From positions 19,902,640-19,966,639 of the forward strand of contig OY804590.1 in the NCBI GenBank assembly GCA_963680875.1: a stretch of DNA of 64,000 nucleotides, written 5' to 3'. This document shows positions 55,590 through 64,000 of the stretch, piece by piece. The stretch is from Bathymodiolus brooksi. Taxonomy: Eukaryota; Mollusca; Bivalvia; Mytilida; Modiolidae. Below the pieces are notes generated by a model. It was not told the origin of the DNA and ran no database searches. It saw nothing but the letters and a program-made list of their open reading frames with translations. The stretch's first letter is position 1. Each line of letters starts with the position of its first letter. The position numbers and the translations under genes were made by a program.

Positions 55590-57393
55590 TTAATTAAATC
55601 GTCTAGGAATGAAACCCTTGTATTGTCCATATAGATCAGGATACTTGTCCCTAATTTTCCAAGTACAACAGCTTGGGATCACACGTCTGACCCCAGCTCC
55701 AAGTCGGCCATGTGCCCAAATGGTATACTGGCGGTAGGCTTCATACCTATTGGATCTGTTGTAATCCTCGTCATGGGGCATTACTACAAGTTCCTCTCGA
55801 AACATTCTAGCAACCCCCAACACTGCCTCATCAAGGACAATCCGATCAAAGTCCTGTAATAAAGACAAGAGATTTAGTAAAGACAGATGGTTATACATTC
55901 ATCTAGAAAAATGAGCTCTATTTAAAAAAGAAATATAATTCATTATAAGTGAAATAGTTTGCACAAATTCAGTTTAGAGAAATAAAAAAAAGTCTTATTT
56001 TGGAAGGAAAGATTTTCTCGTGGGACTTTCTTATGACCACAGTTTTATTTCGTTTTTTTGTTGGTATATTGGAGAACAATTTTGGTCTTGCATTTTTTTT
56101 TATCAATTTACCCCTCAAGCTATTCAATTTTAATTTTATATGTTTTTTTTCCTAAAAAATTATTTTAATTCTGAATCTTGAAGAAAAAAATTTGGCTGGA
56201 CAGGAGAAAAAAATATATTCCGACTTGACATTTTCACAGTATAATCATATACTTGCCATTTTCACAGTATAATCATATATAAAATTTTGAAGAAAAAAAA
56301 TTATGCCAGCACTTCGCCAATCTAATTAAAATTAGATCTACGCACTTGCTCCCTATTTTAGATCTAATTATACCCCCGCTTCCCGAAGGGGGAGGGGGTA
56401 TACTGTTTTACCTCTGTCTGTCCGACCGTCCGTCCGTCCGTCCGTCCGTCCTTCCAAAATATTTTTCGTCACATTTTTCTCAGCAACTATTGATGGCAGA
56501 AATCTGATATTTGGTCACAAGCTTCACATAGGTATGCCATATCGTGGGAAGCGTTTTTGGAACCATCAGATTCCTACTTCCTGTTTGCCGACTTAGTTGG
56601 TTTTTATCCACATTGAACATATATGCACATTTTTCTCAACAACTATTGATGGCAGAAATCTGGTATTTGGTCACAAGCTTCATATAGGTACCCCATATCA
56701 TGGGAAGTGGCAGGGGTATCATAAGTGAGCATTAGATCACAGTTCACCTTGTTATAATTAGATTGTCACTTCGCCGGAAAATAAGAAAATATGATTTCTG
56801 TGGCGTCTGAAAAAACATTTCTACGGCGAAAAAACGTGACATAGCCCCCTTCAAGGTAAATGGTCAGTCCCATATTATTTTGCAGCCACTGTCTTGTGGA
56901 ACTAGAAGTAAGGTCTCTTTTGTTTCTAATCCAGCCCAAATTTCTCAAGCATTCCAGTCAATTAACAAATAAAACAACTCTGGCTATGTCATTCGTTTTC
57001 ATCAGACATGTATTTCACTGTGTTCTACATGTATGTCTCTGTTTTCATATTGTCGGTAAAACTGGCTAAAATAAATTAATTTAACACCTGTATCAAAATC
57101 TCGGGGAACAACTTCATAACTTATAAGAAGAAAAAAACTAATTTAGTTATTTTTAACGCCGGCAAAAATTTCCGATCGAAAATACGTAGTTAAACTTGTC
57201 CCCATGGGGTACCTCCTGGCATGTTTTCAATGGTTATCGTGGAAATATCGGCTGAATCTGTTAAGGCATGTAGTTTTCATAAAAAAAACTCTATTCCTGA
57301 TACAGAAATTATTTATTCTACGTCTTTTAGATACAATCGGTTCGCAAATGGCTTTTTTCCTCAACTTTTATAGAAACTTACCTCAATATCCAT
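55590..57393 (-). CDS. P2X7 cytoplasmic-domain-like small protein, 2 exons (element A)
   Basis: The last exon, 55853-55590, follows a good acceptor (TTTATTACAG) and encodes [20 protein letters not shown], then [35 protein letters not shown] and GQYKGF. These are the conserved A-Y-R-Q, IPSCC-W-IR, P and GQY-GF features of the P2X7-type C-terminal domain. A minute first exon 57393-57382 (ATG GAT ATT GAG before GTAAGT) joins in phase 0 to give a 91-residue protein, MDIE-DFDRIV. This pairing is inference, supported by conservation of the ATG at 63951 in element C. The N-terminal NWC.C..C zinc part seen in the 47639 ORF is lacking. No membrane segment. The gene is antisense to the plus-strand gene and converges on it. 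Confidence 0.65.
56371..56725. repeat. 'ATACCCCCGCT' dispersed repeat, copy A2, with GTCC microsatellite
   Basis: 'TTATACCCCCGCTTCCCGAA', then a CCGTCCGTCCGTCCGTCCGT run (56427-56449), 'TTTTTCTCAGCAACTATTGA'. The block 'ATTTTTCTCA(G/A)CAACTATTGA' occurs twice (56475 and 56629). Confidence 0.65.
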
Positions 57394-57560
57394 GCTGCAG
57401 CATCCGGGCTACTGACATAAAAATAGATAAATAAATAGAGTTGGCCTCGCCCAGGTCAGTGCATAATTAATTAGCTTCCGGTAACGATGGTCAGCTTTTT
57501 TAGTCGAAAAAACAACGTTTCGGAGCGTATTCATCAATAATTCGGTGTTTAATCTTCATT

Positions 57561-57730
57561 TTATGAAGGTCAGTACGGAAATCGACAATAATTTTGGGTA
57601 TGAAAAAATTACGCAGCTGGTAGACAATATAAATTTTGGGTATGAAAAAATTACGCAGCTGGTAGCGATATTGTCTACCAGCTGCGTAATTTTTTCATAC
57701 CCAAAATTATTGTCGATTTCCGTACTGACC
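57561..57730. repeat. Palindromic TIR junction between elements A and B
   Basis: The right TIR of A, a second 35-bp copy of part of it (57631-57665), and the left TIR of B form a large inverted repeat: TACGCAGCTGGTAG, then CGAT, then ATTGTCTACCAGCTGCGTAA. TTAA is absent at the joint, and the terminal AGGG of B and CCCT of A are lost. Confidence 0.85.
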
Positions 57731-58369
57731 TTCATAAAATGAAGATTAACACCGAGTTATGTTGCAAAAGATACGATTTATTGACAAAAAAGACCCAAAA
57801 AAGAATTATTGTCCGGATGACAATATTCAAATCTATTCATATGGCCTTCTATGCGAACACGTCTTGAGCATGCGCACTGTTTAGAAACAATAAACAACAT
57901 GTGGTTCTTGGGCAAAAGAGAAACTGTCAACGCGTGGAAGAAAGCGGACTTTGACGGATTCAGAGATAAAGAGGAATAGAAGTGAGGTATCTTCCAAATG
58001 GAACAAATGCAGGATATATGTAGGGGATCAGTTGGACCGTTGCCGTTGGATGGAGCGAACTCAAGGAAGTGCTTGATTATTGTTGATAGGTAAGCCGAGC
58101 ATGTTGCCTTCTTTTCTCAATCGTTTTTCATATTTTATGAATTTATGATGATGCCTATGATCATTTTCGGTAGATATTAATCAATATATGTAATTTTGCA
58201 CCTGGCAACAGCAAATTATTGTCAATGAGTAGCATAAAACGGCCGTATTTGCGAGGTAAACAAACACAAATTTTAAATGATATCAATGACAATGCAGTTT
58301 ATTATTATCAATTTAAAAAGAAATATCGAATCAATTCATTTTTAATGCAAGAATTAAAACTGTACATGG

Positions 58370-60005
58370 CTTAATGAAAACCCTATAAAGTTCTTTTTAT
58401 TCAAGCAAATTTATTTCTTTGATATACAACATATAATTAGGCTTTTAATTTTATCAAATTTCAACAACTTGGACAAGAAACTTAGTGTTGGGAACCAAAA
58501 GTATATACCTTACTTTCTGCGAATTATCACTATAATGGAAAATCAGTATGTATTTTTCAAATAAAAGCTTTCTATTTAAAGAAGCTTCATTTCAATTGCA
58601 CTTTTAGTTTGGATCCTGTAAGTATGATACATAAACAAGGTTTTTAAAAAATAATATGAAGATCCATAGAAATTTGCAAGTTTCAGAAACTTTTCTATAT
58701 ATGTGACTATAAAATTTTACTGAAAATTTCAGAAATGTCCTAAAATGCATATTTTAGACCATGGCTAAATGAAAATCATTTTAATTCCTTTATGCAAACA
58801 AGTTCATATCTTGGGTACTGGAAATACATTACATAAATAAGGTTAAAAGTACTTTCAACAAGTTTGAACATAACACTTTGTTATGGGAGCCAAAATTATA
58901 TCTTCCTGTCTGTGAATTATTACCATAGTGGAAAATCCGTATGTATCTTTTATATAAAAAGCTTTCCATTTAAATAAGTGTCATTTCAGTACCATTTTTA
59001 GTTTGGATCCTGTAAGTATGATACATAAACAAGGTTTTTAAAAAATAATATGAAGATCCATAGAAATTTGCAAGTTTCAGAAACTTTTCTATATATGTGA
59101 CTATAAAATTTTACTGAAATGTCCTGAACTGCATATTTTAGACTATGACTAAATGAAAATCGTTTTCAATTTCCTTAAGCAAACCAAGTTTATTTCTTGA
59201 CTATTCTAAAAACATTACATTAACTAGTTTTTTACTACATTTCAACAATTTTGGACATAATTTTTAGTTCAGGGAGCCAAAATTATACTTTACTATCTTA
59301 GAATTATCAACATAGACATGATAGAGGGAAATCAATATGTATTTTTCATATAAAGGCTTTCTATTTAAAGAATTGTCATTTGAACTGCTTTTTATCCCCT
59401 CGCCAACGAAGTTGCGAAGGGATATAGTAACGCTACCGTCCGTCCGTCACATCCTTGTGAACACTCTAGAATCAACATCCTTCAATGAATTTAGACCAAA
59501 CGTGGTACATACTTAGTCCTTAAGAGAATTTGAAACCCTATTGATTTTCAAGGTCAAAGGTCAAGGTCACAGGGTCAAATTTTTACCGCGTAACATCCTT
59601 GTGAACACTAGAATCAACATCCTTCAATGGATTTTTGACAAAACTTGGTACATACTTGGTCCTTAAGATAGCCGAAACCCTATTGATTTTCAAGGTCATA
59701 GCCTTATAGGTCAAAGGTCAAGATAACCGGGTCAAAATTTTACAGCGTAACATCCTTGTGAACACTCTAGAATCAACATCCTTCAATGGATTTTGACCAA
59801 GCTTGGTAAATACTTAGTCCTTAAGAGAATCTGGAACCCTATTGATTTTCAAAGTCAAAGGTCAAGGTCACCAGGTCAAATTTTTAGGCGAGGGGATATG
59901 CCACACTTTGCCCTTGTTTAGTTTGGATCTTGTAAGTATGATTAATAAACAAGATTTTTAAGAAATAATGTGAAGATCCATAGCAATTTGCATGTTTCAC
60001 AGTGT
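58370..60005. repeat. About 385-405 bp tandem repeat within element B intron 1
   Basis: Same array as 51556-53045, again split in its third unit by the 'CCCTCGCC' repeat (59396-59920). Sequences near 58605-58660 in B match A's second unit better than A's first (GTATGATACATAAACAAGG), hinting at unit-to-unit conversion. Confidence 0.7.
59396..59920 (+). mobile_element. 'CCCTCGCC...GGCGAGGGG' dispersed repeat, 3 internal units
   Basis: As at 52600-52960, but with three 'ACATCCTTGTGAACACT' units (about 59449, 59595 and 59749), against two in element A. Confidence 0.7.
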
Positions 60006-60936
60006 GTGAATTTAACAGTAGACCGATGGCCCATGTCTGTGTTAAAATCATGCAGGTTTTTGTAAAATTATCTAAATTTTTTAGGCAAATTACTACTAAA
60101 ACTGGTAATTTCAGACAAATGTGATTTTGTAGTGATTGATATTTGTACTTTTGATTTAGATATTCTGACCAAGGTAATTCTAGAGTAGAAGAAATGAGCA
60201 GCCATCACATTTCAACGAAACGGATGAAACTGGAGAAATCGAGTTCATTTGTGAACCCATTTGAGTATGTTCATTTTGTTAAAGATTAGACATACATGTA
60301 TTCTACATTATGTTTATAGGTAACATTGTCAATATTGTTCAACACAGTCACTTGTATAACAGTTTCCTATTAATTATTGTGGCTTGCATAGTGATACTAC
60401 TAGTAGCTATATTGTATAGGGATCATGTTGGCTTCTGTGTCATCGTTACATTTTCATCAATCCACAAGCTGAAATGGCCAGTCCCCCTTAGCTACTTACG
60501 GGAATGAAACCAAACTGGGACAGAATTGACGCACGTCTGGTGCACCAAATTTTTTCCTGTAACTTTGATGTAATTTTGTCTCTTTATATTGTGTTGTGTA
60601 GATGTGTGCTGGATACATGTATAAAGATTTAATATTATTTTGAAAAGCTTTTTCGTTATACAGCTGCACATCAGAACCATATAGCAAAATTTGTTTCGAT
60701 ATTATACACATACACTGTAATAAACAATTATTTTGTATTCTTACAGTCTCTCAATAGATATTACTGAAGAGGGCAGTGATGTTGGTGATGATTCTGACGA
60801 TGGAGATTTTGAACCTAGCCTCAACTTCACTCTAAGGTTTGTCATGTTAATTTCATGTTTCAGTTGTAACTTACATACTTGAAATTTTGTCCTAATAACA
60901 GAACCATGAATGATCATATGTCATAGGAGCTTTATT

Positions 60937-61230
60937 ATACCCCCGCTCCACTGGAAAGGGGGGGTATACTGTTTTACCTCTGTCCGTCCGTTTGTCCCAA
61001 GATGTTCATAACATTTTTCTCAGTAATTATTTATGGCAGCAATCTGATATTTGATCATAGGCTTCAGAAGGGTCAATAGAAAGTCGCAAACCTGCTGCGT
61101 TGTCCATGGTCAAGTCTGGTAGAAGTCCCATCCGATGAAGGGAAAGACATCAACAACAAATGAAGATCAGGTCTGATTTGGGTAACAGACACCCTGTAAC
61201 CATTGACCAGCTCGTGATGCCTGCCATAGA
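60937..61230. repeat. 'ATACCCCCGCT' dispersed repeat, copy B1
   Basis: Equivalent of 53955-54260, with minor differences (GTCCGTTTGTCCC for GTCCGTTCGTCCC). Confidence 0.6.
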
Positions 61231-62401
61231 ATTTCTTGAGGGATGACCACAACCTAAAATCTGTCTACAAATCACTCAAATCCTTCATAAAGTGGACTTG
61301 TAATGATATGTTTAGTTGCTCATTCACTATACATTCGAGATATTCATCTTGAATTGAAAGTTAGGGCTCCATAGATCATAATCTCTATTGTTTTATTCTT
61401 GTGAATTACATTGTATGTATTTTTCTACTTCAGGTGGCAGAGAAGTTACAACAAAAAGACAGCTAGATGGTCTGTGCAGCCTGTTAAAGCTGACAAGTCA
61501 TATTCCTATGTTCCAAGACTATTAAGGGTCATCATTTGTATGAGACTGCAAGATAATGAAGGAATGAATTAACGTGTGCAGTTGGAAGTAGATGATCCCA
61601 GAAGAATGTCGGTCCATCTTGCACCAATTCCACAACCTCCAACTCGGGATGATATTGTAGCATCTCAGAAATCCAGATTTGAAGACCAAGACAAAACAAT
61701 TGACTATATTGTCGCATAAAATAAATTTAGATTGTCACTCTTTGTTTTACCTGGTCTGACAGAAGTTCTGCACATTTAGAGCAGAAAATTACTCAAGTCA
61801 GGATAATGGGCATTACAAATTGTCCAATGCACAATAATGATAGCACTCAGTGTGTTGGTCTAGTTAGTACAAACCAGGACAACTTTTTAGGACCTCACAA
61901 GAAACATTTCTGCCAAGTTTGGTTAAATTCTATTCGGCTGTTCTCAAGAAGAAGATGAAAATGTTGTTTCCCATAGGGTTTCAATGTAAACTTTGACCTC
62001 CGCTGGTGGCTATTTTGAATTTTCAAATGGCGCAAACAGTAACAACACATGTTAAAGACATTCATAGGAACATATATACCAGATTTCAATTCAATCCCTT
62101 CAGCAGTTTTTGAGAAGAAGTTTCTTGAAAATCGACCAATCAGAATTTTCAAAGTCACACGGTGGCCATGTTTTTTGACGAATCTGCACAAAAGTAACAA
62201 CTCTTGTGTAGGACCTCATAGAAAACATCTCTGCCAAGTTTGGTTTTGAATTATATAAAAGACTGTCAGTCCATTTTAGAAGAAGTTGTCAGTGCTGATA
62301 GAACAAAAAATAATAATAAGATGGCAAAACTTTCAAATTAAATTTACAATTCCAACTGACCAACTTGTGAAATTAACAACTCATTAGGGTTGATTTATTT
62401 T

Positions 62402-62530
62402 TTATTTTTGGTGTTTTAACGCCACTTTCAGCAATATTTCAGCTATATCATGGCGACCAGTTTTAGTGGTAGAGGAAACCAGAGTACCCAGACAACCACC
62501 GACCATAGGGAAGCAAGTGGTAAACTTTAT
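62402..62530 (-). mobile_element. SINE tail and body fragment in element B
   Basis: Equivalent of 55415-55540: 'GGTGTTTTAACGCCACTTTC' and 'AGCTATATCATGGCGACCAG'. Here the CpG of the tail is still intact. Confidence 0.65.
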
Positions 62531-62576
62531 CATTAGGGTATATGGGATAAAATACAAAATATTTCATGAACAAGTT

Positions 62577-62840
62577 TTAATTAAATCGTCTAGGAATGAA
62601 ACCCTTGTATTGTCCATATAGATCAGGATATTTGTCCCTAATTTTCCAAGTACAACAGCTTGGGATCACACGTCTGACCCCAGCTCCAAGTCGGCCATGT
62701 GCCCAAATGGTATACTGGCGGTAGGCTGCATACCTATTGGATCTGTTGTAATCCTCGTCATGGGGCATTACTACAAGTTCCTCTCGAAACATTCTAGCAA
62801 CCCCCAACACTTCCTCATCAAGGACAATCCGATCAAAGTC
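62577..62840 (-). pseudogene. P2X7 cytoplasmic-domain-like exon (element B), first exon lost
   Basis: Same exon as 55590-55853, with two residue changes in the readable protein (A to E in LDEEVLG, E to A in NRYAAYRQ) and the same TTTATTACAG-like acceptor context. The domain features [31 protein letters not shown] and GQYKGF are intact. The small ATG exon proposed in element A falls in the 0.9 kb missing from B, so this copy probably cannot be expressed the same way. An in-frame Met five codons upstream of the acceptor site is unlikely to be used. Confidence 0.65.
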
Positions 62841-63340
62841 CTGTAATAAAGACAAGAGATTTAATTAAAACAGAGTAAAGACAGATGGTTCTACATTCAT
62901 CTAGAAAAATGAGCTTTATTTAAAAAAGAAATATAATTCATTACAAGTGAAATAGTTTGCACAAATTCAGTTTAGAAAAATAAAAAAAAGTCTTATTTTG
63001 GAAGGAAAGATTTTCTCGTGGGACTTTCTTATGACCACAGTTTTATTTCCTTTTTTTGTTGGTATATGGGAGAACCATTTTGGTCTTGCAAATTTTTTTT
63101 TATCAATTTACCCCTCAAGCTATTCAATTTTAATTTTATGGTTTTTTTCCTAAAAATTATTTTGATTCTGAATCTTGAAGAAAAAAATTTGGCTGGACAG
63201 GAGAAAAAAATATATTCCGACTTGACATTTTCACAGTATAATCATATACTTGCCATTTTCACAGTATAATCGTATACAAAATTTTGAAAAAAAAAAATTA
63301 TTCCAGCACTTCGCCAATCCAATTAAAATTAGATCTACGC

Positions 63341-63525
63341 CGAAGGGGGAGGGGGGTATACTGTTTTACCTCTGTCCGTCCGTCCTTCCAAAATATTTTT
63401 CGTCACATTTTTCTCAGCAACTATTGATGGCAGAAATCTGATATATGGTCACAAGCTTCACATAGGTATGCCATATCGTGGGAAGCGTTTTTGGAACCAT
63501 CAGATTCCTACTTCCTGTTTGCCGA
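63341..63525. repeat. 'ATACCCCCGCT' dispersed repeat, copy B2, truncated
   Basis: 'CCGAAGGGGGAGGGGGGTAT' and 'ACCTCTGTCCGTCCGTCC', with a shorter GTCC run than in copy A2. It ends at the deletion joint (about 63525) with the right end of the element. Confidence 0.6.
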
Positions 63526-63665
63526 CTTTAGTCGAAAAAACAACGTTTCGGAGCGTATTCATCAATAATTCGGTGTTTAATCTTCATTTTATGAAAGTCA
63601 GTACGGAAATCGACAATAATTTTGGGTATGAAAAAATTACGCAGCTGGTAGACAATATCCCTTAA

Positions 63666-64000
63666 AGGGATTAGGGATATTGTCTACCAGCTGCGTAATT
63701 TTTTCAAAATTGGATATTGTCTACCAGCTGCGTAATTTTTTCATACCCAAAATTATTGTCGATTTCCGTACTGACCTTCATAAAATGAAGATTAAACACC
63801 GAATTATTGACGAATACGCATCGAAACGTTGTTTTTTCGACTAAAAAAGCTGACCATCGTTACCGGAAGCTAATTAATTATGCACTGACCTGGGCGAGGC
63901 CAACTCTATTTACTTATCTATTTTTATGCCAGTAGCCCGGATGCTGCAGCATGGATATTGAGGTCAGTTTCTATAAAAGTTGAGGAAAAAAGCTATTTGC
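63666..64000 (+). mobile_element. Start of a third TTAA/AGGG element (C), inverted, incomplete
   Basis: After the TTAA at 63662 come AGGGATT, then AGGGATATTGTCTACCAGCT (63674), a broken repeat of the TIR (63714), and then the reverse complement of A's right end (57660 down to about 57350). So C lies in opposite orientation and runs out of the window. It contains the small MDIE exon (63951-63962) before GTCAGT. Confidence 0.8.

Larger units (their letters stand above)
50774..57660. mobile_element. TTAA/AGGG element A, about 6.9 kb
   Basis: TTAA (50770-50773), then the left TIR AGGGATATTGTCTACCAGCT. The right TIR (inverse, TACGCAGCTGGTAGACAATA at about 57610) is followed by a second partial TIR and runs straight into element B without TTAA. 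TIRs match for about 120 bp. Layout: plus-strand gene exons at 51021, 53201, 53765 and 54462; minus-strand P2X7-like exons at 57393 and 55853; a satellite-like intron; a nested 'CCCTCGCC' repeat; SINE pieces; two 'ATACCCCCGCT' repeats. The same TTAA/AGGG termini as the THAP-bearing element at 44696 suggest a Kolobok-like affiliation. A transposase core was not recognised. Confidence 0.75.
57898..61719 (+). pseudogene. Element B plus-strand gene, 4 exons, exon 1 broken
   Basis: Exon 1 (57898-58089) has the same two lesions as in A plus loss of the 'CTACGCGTC...' codons before GATAG/GTAAGC. Exons 2 (60160-60264), 3 (60747-60836) and 4 (from 61434) keep sites and phases as in A, with missense changes (I to N in exon 2, E to G in exon 3). 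The TAA at 61570 and the open frame behind it (ending TAA at 61717-61719) are also conserved. Confidence 0.55.
57667..63661. mobile_element. TTAA/AGGG element B, about 6.0 kb
   Basis: Collinear with element A (offset about 6.87-6.99 kb) and nearly identical over long stretches. Ends with GACAATATCCC (63661) before TTAA (63662-63665). Differences: it lacks about 0.9 kb corresponding to 56596-57500, so the first P2X7-like exon is gone; its exon 1 has an extra deletion; and it has three rather than two internal units in the 'CCCTCGCC' repeat. Lesions shared with A show common descent after inactivation. Confidence 0.75.

Overview
The window reads as nuclear DNA of a mollusc, most likely a bivalve. 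It is AT-rich, has spliced genes with GT-AG introns, and is dominated by repeats. The repeat types fit that view: SINEs ending in a 'GTTAAACACC' tail, 'CCCTCGCC...' and 'ATACCCCCGCT...GTCCGTCCGTCC' dispersed repeats, and degenerate copies of a reverse-transcriptase element. No bacterial operon, rRNA, canonical tRNA gene or CRISPR array is visible. The assignment to bivalves is inference from repeat types; no species is claimed.

Layout. (1) 1-18840: one uninterrupted satellite array of a 47-bp unit, about 400 units, with nested higher-order duplications of about 5.07, 3.85, 2.77 and 0.98 kb. (2) 18841-23448: a GC-richer promoter-like patch at the satellite edge, a broken minus-strand ORF, a broken Ty3/Gypsy pol fragment (RNase H end plus integrase) and reverse-transcriptase-element tails, one carrying a 27-bp minisatellite. 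(3) 23449-26370: the only convincing host gene, a three-exon secreted protein of 232 residues with an apple/PAN-like region followed by a C-type lectin domain. (4) 26394-29672: a TIR transposon with a decayed 'HEEADTR...CDSTSS' type ORF. (5) 30171-32260: SINEs nested in a retroelement tail, the whole then duplicated 1084 bp apart. (6) 32876-36908 and 37478-42615: a segmental duplication holding a dead reverse-transcriptase element. One copy later received two back-to-back TTAA-flanked MITEs, the other a 2.73-kb transposon with TIRs of about 490 bp. (7) 44696-48908: a TTAA-flanked transposon with a THAP exon on one strand and a P2X7-cytoplasmic-domain-like ORF on the other. (8) 49220-50625: retroelement tails and a non-LTR fragment. 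(9) 50774 to the window end: two long TTAA/AGGG elements in tandem, plus the start of a third in inverted orientation. Each of the two carries a four-exon plus-strand gene and a minus-strand P2X7-like gene.

How it fits together. Apart from the lectin gene, nearly every coding signal belongs to mobile DNA. The most notable pattern is that two different TTAA-target-site, AGGG-terminated element families (Kolobok-like by the TTAA site and the THAP domain) both carry a convergent, opposite-strand gene for the small P2X7-type Cys domain. This suggests the domain is cargo or a functional partner of a transposon lineage. All calls are from reading the sequence; no database search was run.
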